From contig DUFL01000051.1 of the NCBI GenBank assembly GCA_013331965.1, positions 1 to 33,235 of the forward strand: a DNA stretch of 33,235 bases, written 5' to 3'. The stretch is from Candidatus Woesearchaeota archaeon (GTDB lineage: Archaea; Nanobdellota; Nanobdellia; Woesearchaeales; UBA10107). The translations under genes were made by a program, and so were the position numbers. Below are positions 15,227 through 23,123 of the stretch, piece after piece. The notes beneath the pieces were generated by a model, which saw only the letters and a list, made by a program, of their open reading frames with translations, was not told where the DNA came from and made no database searches. Positions within the stretch are counted from its first letter, which is position 1; every line of letters starts with the position of its first letter.

Positions 15227-16427
15227 ATTCTTTCTCCTCCTTCCATTTCTTGCTCAGTTCTGCTATTGATTTTTTGATTGCTTTTTCTACATCTAACCGC
15301 TCTCCAAACTCTTCTTCCAATTCTTCAATTAATACTCTTTTGTCATCTTTGTGAGCGTCAAGCGTTTCAATTATCTTTTCTGAAATATAGTGCACATCTC
15401 CTCCGCTTTTTAATTGTCTTATTAACGAAATCAAATTTCCACGATAGTTTGCCAGTTTGTCATATTTCTCCCAAATATTTTGGACTGTTCTTTTTTCTTT
15501 GATTGTTGTAAATCTCGCCAATACAGGAACAAGGTTTTCCTCGTATTTTCTGCCAGTTTTCCATATTATTTTTTTGAAGAACTTTTTTATTCTTCCGCCA
15601 TATTTCCAGTCAAATATCAGTATAATTATCGCTATGATTATTTTAGATATTACTGAAAATATTTGCCAATCCTCTATTCCAAATAATAGTTTAATATACG
15701 CCTCCTCCCCCCTATCGAATGTAATGATGCTGGGATTTGTTGAACTAATTGAGAAAATCCTTTCAAGTGTTGAATTAATAAATATTTTAATCGCATTTAT
15801 AATATATGTGATTCCAGAACCAACTAATTTTGTTATCGCGTCCCTTACAAATGGCACATAGCTCAAAGCAATTATTCCAAGGACCCATTTAAGATTGGAC
15901 CACATAATTGATGCAACGTGTTTTCCACCTATAAGTAATCCAGCACCAACCATCGTAACAATTAATATTCCGGTTAAATATGGTTTAAGTATCAGCACAG
16001 GATTTATCGGGAAAATTTCTTCTAAATACAAATAATGCAACTCAATTGCCGCCAATATGAATAAAATAAGAATCAAGTTCTTTAATGTAAACATTCCTTT
16101 CATCCAGTCAAAGATAGATTTTAGTTCATTAATGATTTTGTCCCATGAACCCTCGATTAATGCAATCCTCAACCCTTCATCTTTTATTGCCCTCCATGTA
16201 AAATACGAGATAAAGAATATCATGAATAATTGATACATGGATCCTTTATCTAAATCTACACCGAAAATATAGTCGTAAATTCTCCATGGCCAATTCTTAA
16301 GAAGCTTTCCTATTTTTGAAACTGCCAGGGATAATATTGTTGATAATACCCATGATGTTCCTAGAATCATAATTACTAAAAAACCGTACCCTTTCAAACT
16401 CATTCCTCCTTTTTCGCCTTCAATCAT
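15216..16427 (-). CDS. Polytopic membrane protein with cytosolic helical tail
   Basis: Unrecognised 403-residue protein with about seven hydrophobic helices. These lie near 13-33, 62-78, 112-133, 147-166, 173-190, 203-222 and 256-274. A basic cytosolic domain follows (GGRIKKFFKKIIWK onward) and ends in charged helices (IEELEEEFGERLDVEKAIKK). The ATG at 16427 shares a base with the preceding stop (TAATG); Met9 preceded by GGAGGA is an alternative start. The layout of many membrane helices plus a cytosolic helical tail is like the first large gene of the operon. Transporter signatures were not recognised. Confidence 0.6.
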   Translation of the reverse strand: MIEGEKGGMSLKGYGFLVIMILGTSWVLSTILSLAVSKIGKLLKNWPWRIYDYIFGVDLDKGSMYQLFMIFFISYFTWRAIKDEGLRIALIEGSWDKIINELKSIFDWMKGMFTLKNLILILFILAAIELHYLYLEEIFPINPVLILKPYLTGILIVTMVGAGLLIGGKHVASIMWSNLKWVLGIIALSYVPFVRDAITKLVGSGITYIINAIKIFINSTLERIFSISSTNPSIITFDRGEEAYIKLLFGIEDWQIFSVISKIIIAIIILIFDWKYGGRIKKFFKKIIWKTGRKYEENLVPVLARFTTIKEKRTVQNIWEKYDKLANYRGNLISLIRQLKSGGDVHYISEKIIETLDAHKDDKRVLIEELEEEFGERLDVEKAIKKSIAELSKKWKEEKEFGQ

Positions 16428-18103
16428 TATGCGGGTACCTCTTCAGGAATACCATACTCTTGTTTTAATATCTCGGCGAATCCTGCCAGCATAAACACTT
16501 TTCTTTTGGTTTTCATTGCGTTATCTATTGAAAGAATATCTATTTTTAATTTGGCTTGCAGCTCCTCCTCATACCTTGCTGCTTCAGCTAATTTTACAAT
16601 CAGTTTGTTGAAATTTGGTACTATTTTTGTTCTGATTAAGCTTGCTCGTTCCATTCCATCCGGAGTTTCGGATGCTCTAATCAATGCGGTTCTCAATTCA
16701 GTCAGTGCTGAATTTATTTCGATTGTTTCCCTGTTATAGTTCATTATTAAATCATTTGTCTTATCAGTTTCTTCATCTTCTTTTTTAAGCTGTTCAATTA
16801 GATTCGGCGACATTTCTTCAATTGAGATAAGGGTTTTTGTGAATGCAGTTATAATCTCTTTTCTTTTTTGTCCCAATTCTCTTATTCTTTTTCTCACTGC
16901 ATAATTAGCTGTTTTTATTCCTCTTTTTGCTGCTTTCGCAAATACTATTTTCCAGCCAGCATCATCTTTTAATTTAAACTCATCAAATTTTGCAGCAAAA
17001 AGCGGCTGATTCCAATTTTTCCCTAAATGGATTTCCCATTTTTTTCTTCCTTCTTCAGTATCTTTTATCAAATCTTCATATATTCCAAGAAGATATTTCA
17101 TTTCTTTTCCCTCCTGTGTCATTTCAAAATTGTCTCTGAATAGTTTAATTTGTTTTCTTCTTGCTTCTTTTTCATTCTCTATGGCTTTAAGCTTGTCATT
17201 CAATGTAGTTGTTTTTCTAATCGGCTGCAGCAAAATTTGATCATGTATGGGGATTGCAGATGCTATTCTCGCTAAAAATGGCTTTACTACCATTTCATTT
17301 TGCGGCTGCGATATTGCTGCTGCTTCTGCATTTTGTACTGCGAATCTTGCTTGCCCAGCTTGTGCTAAAATCTGTTTTGTTCTTTCTCTTTCTATTCTTA
17401 TTTGTGTGACTATCTTTCTTCTTTCCATCTTGTCTTGTCTGTCCATTTCCTCTTCTTTCTCTGCTTTTTCTTTTTTCTTTTTCCACTCTTCTTTTTTGTG
17501 TGCCACAATTGTCGGGTATATGAATATTACGGCGGCTATTAATCCATGCACTACAAATATGCTGGCAAAAAATGGATCTAAACCAGAGGTTCTCAATGTC
17601 TGCAGTATTGATTCGGGCAGTATGTTCGTTCTTGAAAAAAGGCTGTTAAAAGGCGCAGCGATAATACTTATTACAAAATATGTTCCAGTAAACAGCTCGA
17701 ATTTTTCTTTTTCCCCTGCACTAGTTTTATTTGTGATAGCATAATAAATATATACAATCCATGCAAGAAACCACATGCTTTTGAAAGGATTTGAAGTATT
17801 TAGCACAAAATTGGAGATTACGGGGATTGTAACTATGCCGACCACAATTCCGCTTATGTTAGCAATTGATCCTTTAAACCAATCTCCTCCGAATCTTCTT
17901 AATAATAATATAATAATTAAAACTGTAAGCACCCAAGTACCGAAAAACGCCAATAATTTTCCTTGTGAACTTACTTCGCTTAATGGAGCAATAATATTCT
18001 TGATACTTTCAACATTAGTTTCTATTGAATATGCCGAAATAATACTAACTAGGTTAAGAACTATGGAAATGAGCATTAAATACAACATTTTATTTTTTCT
18101 CAA
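16427..18103 (-). CDS. Polytopic membrane protein with long cytosolic coiled coil
   Basis: Unrecognised 558-residue protein. A signal-like first helix (about 8-25) and five more hydrophobic segments (about 50-69, 80-101, 110-124, 138-155, 178-201) are followed by 350 cytosolic residues. These begin with a lysine-rich coiled coil (HKKEEWKKKKEKAEKEEEM) and remain helical to the end. Positive residues after segments 50-69 and 178-201 fit a cytosolic C-terminus. The start is taken as TTG at 18103 because AGGTGA lies just upstream and the codon overlaps the previous stop; ATG at 18088 is the alternative. No enzymatic motif is visible. It is the largest membrane component of the cluster. Confidence 0.6.
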   Translation of the reverse strand: MRKNKMLYLMLISIVLNLVSIISAYSIETNVESIKNIIAPLSEVSSQGKLLAFFGTWVLTVLIIILLLRRFGGDWFKGSIANISGIVVGIVTIPVISNFVLNTSNPFKSMWFLAWIVYIYYAITNKTSAGEKEKFELFTGTYFVISIIAAPFNSLFSRTNILPESILQTLRTSGLDPFFASIFVVHGLIAAVIFIYPTIVAHKKEEWKKKKEKAEKEEEMDRQDKMERRKIVTQIRIERERTKQILAQAGQARFAVQNAEAAAISQPQNEMVVKPFLARIASAIPIHDQILLQPIRKTTTLNDKLKAIENEKEARRKQIKLFRDNFEMTQEGKEMKYLLGIYEDLIKDTEEGRKKWEIHLGKNWNQPLFAAKFDEFKLKDDAGWKIVFAKAAKRGIKTANYAVRKRIRELGQKRKEIITAFTKTLISIEEMSPNLIEQLKKEDEETDKTNDLIMNYNRETIEINSALTELRTALIRASETPDGMERASLIRTKIVPNFNKLIVKLAEAARYEEELQAKLKIDILSIDNAMKTKRKVFMLAGFAEILKQEYGIPEEVPA

Positions 18104-18243
18104 TTCTTCACCTTCTTTTTTAGTTCTCTACTTAGCAAATCTTCTATCATTGACGAGAGGTTAGTGTTTTCATCAATTGCCAATTTCTTGGCATCTTTCC
18201 AGATATCTACGTCTAGTTTTATTGTCCTAGTTATCCTTGACAT
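18100..18243 (-). CDS. Ribbon-helix-helix DNA-binding protein, first gene of the large operon
   Basis: A 47-residue protein with the ribbon-helix-helix pattern: a strand of alternating residues (SRITRTIKLDVDIW), a first helix (WKDAKKLAIDE), a turn (NTNLS) and a second helix (SSMIEDLLSRELKKK). Such proteins bind DNA as dimers through the paired strands and often repress their own operon. Its stop overlaps the TTG start of the membrane protein gene, so it belongs to that operon. TTTATAAA at 18267-18274 lies 24 nt before the ATG, giving a leaderless transcript. No PIN toxin is adjacent, so an antitoxin role is less likely than a regulatory one. Confidence 0.7.
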   Translation of the reverse strand: MSRITRTIKLDVDIWKDAKKLAIDENTNLSSMIEDLLSRELKKKVKN

Positions 18244-18330
18244 TAACCTTTAAAATAGAACAGGCCTTTATAAATATTTGCATATTTAAATACATAATTC
18301 TATATTTATATATTTATAGATTTAAATAAG
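18244..18330 (-). promoter_or_regulatory. Promoter region of the large operon
   Basis: On the minus strand TTTATAAA (18267-18274) is the likely TATA box. The upstream 55 bases are almost purely A/T, with overlapping palindromic runs such as TATTTAAATA and TATAAATATATAAATATA, possible sites for the ribbon-helix-helix protein. Confidence 0.45.
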
Positions 18331-18351
18331 TACGGAGAAAATCTTCAAGAA

Positions 18352-19086
18352 TTATCTAGCAACTGCCGCTTCGAGCCCACTCATTGCAGAATCGACACTG
18401 TCGATAGGATTTCTTAGATACAATGTGTTCCAGTAATATTTGTTTACGGCTTCTTTTGTAACTTCTATCCCTTCCTTAACTCTGTCCACAACATTAGAAA
18501 CACTGCTTGTTGCGGCTTCTTTTGCTCCGCTGATTATATTGGCTAATTTTCCGAATGTTTCTGGTGCAAGATTCTTGAAAGCCAAACCTCCGCCGATAGC
18601 GCATCCCAACATTTTTCCATATTTATTTGAATTTCTTCCTTTGAAAAAGTAATTAAATATTTTCTCAGGAGCCATAGCTATATTTTTTACAGTATCAAAC
18701 GGATGCATAACAACTTCAGTAGTTTTTCTGAAAACACTGCCAATAGTATCGACAGGATGTCTAATTAATTTATAGGCTAATCCAAAACTTCCCGTTACAA
18801 AATTGTAACCCATATTCATTGCTATATACGTCGTAGAACCAACAATGGTCGTATAGACTAATCCCATTATTGGCGATAAAAAAACAATAGGTAAAACAGA
18901 TCCAGCTGAATAAGATGCGGCACCGTATTTCAATGTATCGCCAACAAAGCCATCAACTTTATTCATAACATTTACAACATTTTCTTTCGTTTCTTGAAGC
19001 TTTTGCTCTAACGATTTAGAAGGTACACTTGTTCTCTGTTCAAGCCCTCCTGCGGGCATAGGAATAGTTGCTGCAGCTGCTGTCAT
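18352..19086 (-). CDS. Membrane-associated protein with HPxDT repeats
   Basis: Unrecognised 244-residue protein. The N-terminal 45 residues are polar, then two hydrophobic segments appear near 61-80 and 82-102 (SVLPIVFLSPIMGLVYTTIV). The second half carries three related units: RHPVDTIGSVFRK (about 109), MHPFDTVKNIAMA (about 127) and RNPIDSVDSAMSG (about 225). Between them lies a Gly-rich apolar stretch (MLGCAIGGGLAF). The ATG lies about 30 nt after CTTTAAATA. It precedes the ribbon-helix-helix operon on the same strand but is separated from it by an AT-rich promoter region. Function unknown. Confidence 0.6.
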   Translation of the reverse strand: MTAAAATIPMPAGGLEQRTSVPSKSLEQKLQETKENVVNVMNKVDGFVGDTLKYGAASYSAGSVLPIVFLSPIMGLVYTTIVGSTTYIAMNMGYNFVTGSFGLAYKLIRHPVDTIGSVFRKTTEVVMHPFDTVKNIAMAPEKIFNYFFKGRNSNKYGKMLGCAIGGGLAFKNLAPETFGKLANIISGAKEAATSSVSNVVDRVKEGIEVTKEAVNKYYWNTLYLRNPIDSVDSAMSGLEAAVAR

Positions 19087-19164
19087 TTTGTTACCACTTG
19101 CAAGTAAGAATACTATTATTTAAAGCTTTCGCTTATCATCCAAATCAATAAAATGCAAGAATCC

Positions 19165-19425
19165 TTATTCAACTTTAGCTTCTTTTCCCAAACACTGCCC
19201 AGGCAGACCTTTCTCAAACAATGTCCTTACTGCGCCATTCCTGCCGTGTACCGCAGTTATTCTGCCAGAAATAGCGTTTCCTTTGGTGTTGGCCCAGACT
19301 ATCTTTTTGCCTATCAATTTCTCAGCAGATTCTTTCTTAGAAACGCCCTCGACATGGACAATAGCCTGATTGCTGGCTTCCTGCTTCCTTCTTGAACCTC
19401 TAAAGTTAACGATTACTGCTTTCAT
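19165..19425 (-). CDS. rpl35ae: Ribosomal protein eL35 (L35Ae family)
   Basis: An 86-residue large-subunit ribosomal protein. Family landmarks are AVIVNFRGSRRKQ at the N-terminus, LIGKKIVW, ISGRITAVHGRNGAVRTLFEKGLPGQ and a short acidic end. It is a small beta-barrel protein that binds rRNA. The frame is open further upstream to 19506, but the ATG at 19425 matches the family start and lies 23 nt after the TATA box at 19448-19455. It stands alone, with two hairpin repeat elements directly upstream. Confidence 0.93.
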   Translation of the reverse strand: MKAVIVNFRGSRRKQEASNQAIVHVEGVSKKESAEKLIGKKIVWANTKGNAISGRITAVHGRNGAVRTLFEKGLPGQCLGKEAKVE

Positions 19426-19447
19426 AGAAAATTGAACCTTTGGGACA

Positions 19448-19455
19448 TTTATAAA
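19448..19455 (-). promoter_or_regulatory. TATA box of the eL35 gene
   Basis: TTTATAAA on the minus strand lies 22-23 nt before the ATG at 19425, indicating a leaderless transcript and fixing the start. It is only 16 bases from the arm of the neighbouring hairpin element. Confidence 0.55.
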
Positions 19456-19470
19456 AGTTGCTTTTTCAGG

Positions 19471-19633
19471 GGCTCTGTCCCAAATCTTACGATTTGTCGT
19501 TAGCACCGACTCACGATGTAATTCTAACTTATCACAAACCGCTGAAGCCCCGTAGGGGGCGACCCCCTCAGCTTTGTTTATTATGATTTATCCATCGCTC
19601 GTAATTGGTGCTAACGACTTTCGGGACAGAGCC
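19471..19633. repeat. Hairpin repeat element, copy 3
   Basis: The clearest copy. GGCTCTGTCCC at 19471-19481 pairs perfectly with GGGACAGAGCC at 19623-19633, and GTTAGCACC at 19499-19507 with GGTGCTAAC at 19607-19615. CGATG near 19514 pairs with CATCG near 19593. The core GCTGAAG-CCCCGTAGGGG-GCGACCCCC-TCAGC (19541-19572) can form alternative hairpins from CCCC/GGGG and GGGG/CCCC. A small AAATC-TTAC-GATTT hairpin sits in one flank (19482-19495). Confidence 0.75.
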
Positions 19634-19645
19634 TTTTTCAGGCAT

Positions 19646-19791
19646 TGTCAACTCTGTTGTGCTGTCGGCTCGGCATGTAATGATGCAGCAATCAGAAGCC
19701 GCTGAAGTCCCGTAGGGAGCGTCCCCTTCAGCTTATTTTCATATGCAACTATTGATGCCTCGCGAAATGACAACACAACAGACTCATGACA
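19646..19791. repeat. Hairpin repeat element, copy 4
   Basis: Adjacent to copy 3 but with different arms. CTGTTGTGCTGTC (19654-19666) pairs with GACAACACAACAG (19769-19781) at 12 of 13 positions, flanked by TGTCA/TGACA. GGCAT near 19672 pairs with ATGCC near 19755. The core GCTGAAG-TCCCGTAGGGA-GCGTCCC-CTTCAGC (19701-19732) matches copy 3. Confidence 0.75.
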
Positions 19792-19811
19792 AAGATACAT
19801 GGTTAGATTTG

Positions 19812-19850
19812 TAGTTACTATTAAGTAGCTAAAATAGAAAGGTTTATATA
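19812..19850 (+). promoter_or_regulatory. Promoter with shared operator-like element, copy 3
   Basis: TAGTTACTATTAAGTAGCTA (19812-19831) followed by TAGAAAGG and TTTATATA (19835-19850). The spacing from operator to BRE matches the other three copies within one or two bases. Confidence 0.65.
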
Positions 19851-19875
19851 GCGATCTTTATTAAATCCTTCTCCA

Positions 19876-20781
19876 ATGGTGGAACTACTTAATTATTCAG
19901 ATCATCAATACTATCCCCGTAAATCGTTTAAAGGCTTAGAGAAATTAGTTATTTTTCCCGAAGGTGAACTAAAAAGCGATGGCATCCCAAATGGCTCAGT
20001 TTGGATGTTTAACTCCCCAGATCATACTTACGACCCACGAATTCTCGCAAATGACGTTGGGTGCGGTATGTCCGCATTTTTGATTTCTAATGAATTTAAT
20101 TATAAAACTGCCGCGGATAAGGTTGCAGATTTTATGAAAAATAAAAGAATTTTAGGCAATGGAAATCATTTTGTAGATATTTGCGGTCCTTTTGAACCTT
20201 TGACGGATCAATCATACCCAGGACACAGTGTTTTAGTTATTCACACAGATGGAAAATCTTTTGATAATGCCTCGCCAAAAACATTTGAAGAAGTAAAATT
20301 AAAAACACAAAAGGCGATAAATTTTAGACATAATTTGGGCAATGATCTTGCAAAATTAATTGGAGCTTATAAACTTGAAACACTTGGAGATTGGCCGCAC
20401 AACACCGTTGAAGTGGAAAATGGAAGTTATGTTTATCGTAAAGGGGTAATTAAAGTTACTCCGGAAAAAATTCATATGCTGCCTATGCACGTCGGGTCTA
20501 CAATTTTATTTTATACTATTCACAAAGACGATATTCCAGTTGCACATTCTATGCCCCATGCAAGCGGAAGAAGGGGTCCAACTGGAGACTTTAAGGTATC
20601 TGTTGAAAAGGCAAAAGAAATTAGAAATATGGTTTATGTTCCAGAATTAGTATCCGACTCTTCGCTGAGATCAGTTCATCCGGATTGCTTTAATGAATCC
20701 ACTCCAATATACAGAAAATTTGGAAAGCAAATGGTAGGGTTAGGAGAAACTCGAATTAAAGCATTTATTGGTAAAATTTAA
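19876..20781 (+). CDS. Compact RtcB-family protein (RNA ligase-like)
   Basis: RtcB enzymes join RNA 2',3'-cyclic phosphate or 3'-phosphate ends to 5'-OH ends through a guanylylated histidine and Mn ions. This 301-residue protein is much shorter than usual archaeal RtcB (about 480) but keeps equivalents of the active site. These are Asp60 and Cys63 (NDVGCGM), Asn97-His98 (GNGNHF), His123 (VIHTDGKS), His175-Asn176 (PHNTVE), RKG at 188-190 and His228 (PHASGRR, the position of the guanylylated His). The end GETRIKAFIGKI matches the family end. The ATG lies 26 nt after the TATA box, giving a leaderless transcript. The operator-type promoter suggests regulated use, perhaps RNA repair rather than routine tRNA splicing. 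Activity is inferred. Confidence 0.8.
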   Translation: MVELLNYSDHQYYPRKSFKGLEKLVIFPEGELKSDGIPNGSVWMFNSPDHTYDPRILANDVGCGMSAFLISNEFNYKTAADKVADFMKNKRILGNGNHFVDICGPFEPLTDQSYPGHSVLVIHTDGKSFDNASPKTFEEVKLKTQKAINFRHNLGNDLAKLIGAYKLETLGDWPHNTVEVENGSYVYRKGVIKVTPEKIHMLPMHVGSTILFYTIHKDDIPVAHSMPHASGRRGPTGDFKVSVEKAKEIRNMVYVPELVSDSSLRSVHPDCFNESTPIYRKFGKQMVGLGETRIKAFIGKI

Positions 20782-20782
20782 A

Positions 20783-21586
20783 TTATCTTAAGATTAGATG
20801 CACTTCTTTTTTTTGTCCGCCAAGAATCATTGTCATGTTAGCGTGCGGTTCTAAAATACCTGTCGTTGGGTCAGTTTCAAATTTAGGATATTTTCTCCAC
20901 CAAGATCTCCAGAATATTTTCCAATTGGAATTTTTCATGGATTTCAATTGCTTGGCTTCTCTTACAATTGCCTTGAATTCTTTCTTAATCACATAAGCTT
21001 TAAACTGATTTTGTTCAGTTGCCTGGTTGAACACTCTTTTGACCAGAGGACTAACCTCCCCGATTGTAACCATTTTCGCCAGGCTTTCTTTTTCTTCCTC
21101 CAACTTAAATTCTTTCGCAAGTTCAGTAACCCCTCTTGTTATATTGGCTAAGCTCTCTATTTTTTCACGATCCCCCAGTCCCTTTATTTCACGAACAGCT
21201 TTTTCAGAAGGAACAGTCCTGCGAATCTTTTCCAAAAACATCATCACTCGTTCTAATTCCAATTTTTGTGCTTCGGAAAGAATAGCATCCCGCGGCACAT
21301 GTTTTGCATTTTTTTCAGCAGTTAAAAATACTTTTTCAAAATATTTCAGTTTCGGAAGCAGGAACTCTTCTACAAATTCCCCTTTTTTTAAGCCGAGTAT
21401 CCCTTTAGCGTCTTTGCCTTCATAAATCCACGGATGCGACAAAACATCTTTTTTAATCAGCATTAATTCTTCAATATCCCTGGTCAAATCAGAACTTAAT
21501 ACATATATGTCTTGATATATATCTATAAATTCTCTCTTTTCTTTTCCTCTGGCTAAAAGATTCAGTAATTTTGAAAAAACTCCCAT
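20783..21586 (-). CDS. Helical protein of unknown function
   Basis: A 267-residue soluble protein, mostly charged helices (KREFIDIYQDIYVLSSDL, AQKLELERVMMFLEKIRR, GVTELAKEFKLEEEKESL). A C-terminal part is rich in tryptophan and aromatics (NWKIFWRSWWRKYPKFE), and the end looks like a beta-hairpin (MTMILGGQKKEVHLIL). No known motif. ATTAAATAC about 25 nt upstream supports the ATG. It is convergent with the RtcB-like gene, one base apart, and follows the permease gene by 43 bases on the same strand. Confidence 0.6.
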   Translation of the reverse strand: MGVFSKLLNLLARGKEKREFIDIYQDIYVLSSDLTRDIEELMLIKKDVLSHPWIYEGKDAKGILGLKKGEFVEEFLLPKLKYFEKVFLTAEKNAKHVPRDAILSEAQKLELERVMMFLEKIRRTVPSEKAVREIKGLGDREKIESLANITRGVTELAKEFKLEEEKESLAKMVTIGEVSPLVKRVFNQATEQNQFKAYVIKKEFKAIVREAKQLKSMKNSNWKIFWRSWWRKYPKFETDPTTGILEPHANMTMILGGQKKEVHLILR

Positions 21587-21629
21587 AAACTTATGATTAT
21601 TCCGTTGTATTTAATCCTTTTTATTTTAA

Positions 21630-22838
21630 TCACAATAAAAAATACAATATAACTGGAAGCAGCAACGCACCCATGCCGTGATTCCTTCCGACATTTACAA
21701 TCCCGGGTACAATCCCTATCGCGGTTGATGTCATCATAACCAGGATTCCGATCCAGCCTGTGAAATAAAATACCAAAGATGCAACAAATAAGATTATCAA
21801 AATACAAAGTCCGGAATAATTAACTTTTGTTATTATTTTTGAAAATATTCTTGTGAAAAACATAGTTAGAAAAACACCAATCGCTCCTGCAATCAAAGAA
21901 ACTGCCATTATCAGCGAAAACATACTTAAATTAATTTGCCCCAGTAATTTCTGAACAACAACTATCGAGCCGTTTCTTGCTTTGTCTATTGTGTAAAGAG
22001 TAATCAAGCTCAGCATCATCGAAACTGTTCCTATTGCGCCAATCAAAACAATATACATATATTCTCTTGTTTTTCCAACCAAACCAGAGCCAAGAATTGC
22101 CGCTTGTGCCGGACCCATTCCAGGAAAAATAGACACAAGTGTCCCTGAAATTGTTCCTGCAAAGATAGATTTCCCAAGCTCACCTCTCGGAATCTCAAGC
22201 TCATTTGAAATTTTTTGTTCGGGAATTCTTACTTTCTGTGACAATGAAGTCAGAAGCATGGAAATTCCGAACATTCCTGACAGCATAGGAAATAATGGAT
22301 CCTTTATGTCCAGGCTGAATGTCAAAATTCCTAAAATTCCGGAGATGACAAAAATAAATAATGCCCAGAACTTTCCTTTCACTCCTTTTTCCCTTGAAAT
22401 CATGTAAAATGCGACAGCTAATAAAATTATTCCGATATAATTCTTTAAATTATTAAAAATCCATGGAACTCCTAAAATTAATGCAGGAAGCATAATCAAA
22501 ACAACTAATAATCCCAAAAAACTTCCGATTGTCGCTAATTTCACTGCTTCAAAACCTTTTCCTTCCAGTAATAATCTGTGAGTCGGCATTATAGCCATTG
22601 CTGTGCTCTCATCAGGCGCTCCCAAAAAACATCCGGGAATAAAGTCAAGAAACGTATGCACTATTGACATAGAGATTATGACTGATGCTAAAATTATCGG
22701 AGAAAAATAATGCAGCAAGACGGGGCTAATCACCAATAATAATGCTGCAACCAGATTTATGTGGATGCCGGGAGTAATGCCGGTAACAATTCCAAATAAC
22801 GAACCAACCAGAATTGCGGCAAAAATCTCAATAAACAT
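21630..22838 (-). CDS. TctA-like permease (COG1784-type membrane protein)
   Basis: A 402-residue polytopic membrane protein with about ten hydrophobic helices. It resembles the large permease of tripartite tricarboxylate transporters: GIVTGITPGIHINLVAALLL near 16-35, FLGAPDESTAMAIMPTHRLLLEGKG near 71-95, and a second half beginning SIFAGTISGTLVSIFPGMGPAQAA. The two halves repeat the glycine/proline-rich signature (ITPGIH, IFPGMGP), as in that family. No periplasmic binding protein or small TctB subunit is nearby, which is common for the archaeal group. The substrate is unknown. Confidence 0.8.
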   Translation of the reverse strand: MFIEIFAAILVGSLFGIVTGITPGIHINLVAALLLVISPVLLHYFSPIILASVIISMSIVHTFLDFIPGCFLGAPDESTAMAIMPTHRLLLEGKGFEAVKLATIGSFLGLLVVLIMLPALILGVPWIFNNLKNYIGIILLAVAFYMISREKGVKGKFWALFIFVISGILGILTFSLDIKDPLFPMLSGMFGISMLLTSLSQKVRIPEQKISNELEIPRGELGKSIFAGTISGTLVSIFPGMGPAQAAILGSGLVGKTREYMYIVLIGAIGTVSMMLSLITLYTIDKARNGSIVVVQKLLGQINLSMFSLIMAVSLIAGAIGVFLTMFFTRIFSKIITKVNYSGLCILIILFVASLVFYFTGWIGILVMMTSTAIGIVPGIVNVGRNHGMGALLLPVILYFLL

Positions 22839-22911
22839 AATATGGCAGATTATAGCTTATTCATAATCCTTTCTATAAAAAATAAAAATAATCAAAAAAA
22901 TCAGAGAAACT

Positions 22912-23067
22912 TTATCTTGCTCTCTGTATCTTTGCAATACCTGCGACCAGCCAGCCTAAGCCGATTAGCCATGGGTTGTATACTGTCAATGCCGGCAACC
23001 AATTGCCTGCCTGAACCAGCAACAATGCACCGATTATAGTCATTATCCATGCTGTTAGTTTAGCCAT
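22912..23067 (-). CDS. Small two-helix membrane protein
   Basis: A 51-residue protein starting MAKLTAWIMTIIGALLLVQ, with two hydrophobic helices separated by a short polar turn (NWLPALTVYN) and ending in the basic KIQRAR. GAGGTGA lies 6 nt before the ATG, a strong ribosome site. It is transcribed on the same strand as the TctA-like permease, 73 bases upstream of it. Function unknown. Confidence 0.6.
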   Translation of the reverse strand: MAKLTAWIMTIIGALLLVQAGNWLPALTVYNPWLIGLGWLVAGIAKIQRAR

Positions 23068-23123
23068 TAAAAATCACCTCTTAAATAGACGTTTAATACA
23101 CGTGTCTTTTTAAATTTTTGGGC

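Noticed and set aside
15216..16427. Polytopic operon protein as a known transporter
   Set aside because: No transporter signature, binding-protein partner or ATPase is nearby, and the cytosolic helical tail is unlike common permeases.
18100..18243. Ribbon-helix-helix gene as a toxin-antitoxin antitoxin
   Set aside because: The next gene is a large membrane protein, not a small toxin.
19499..19615. Hairpin elements as integron attC sites
   Set aside because: The ends read GTTAGC...GCTAAC, the reverse of attC polarity (RYYYAAC...GTTRRRY), and no integrase or cassette array is present.
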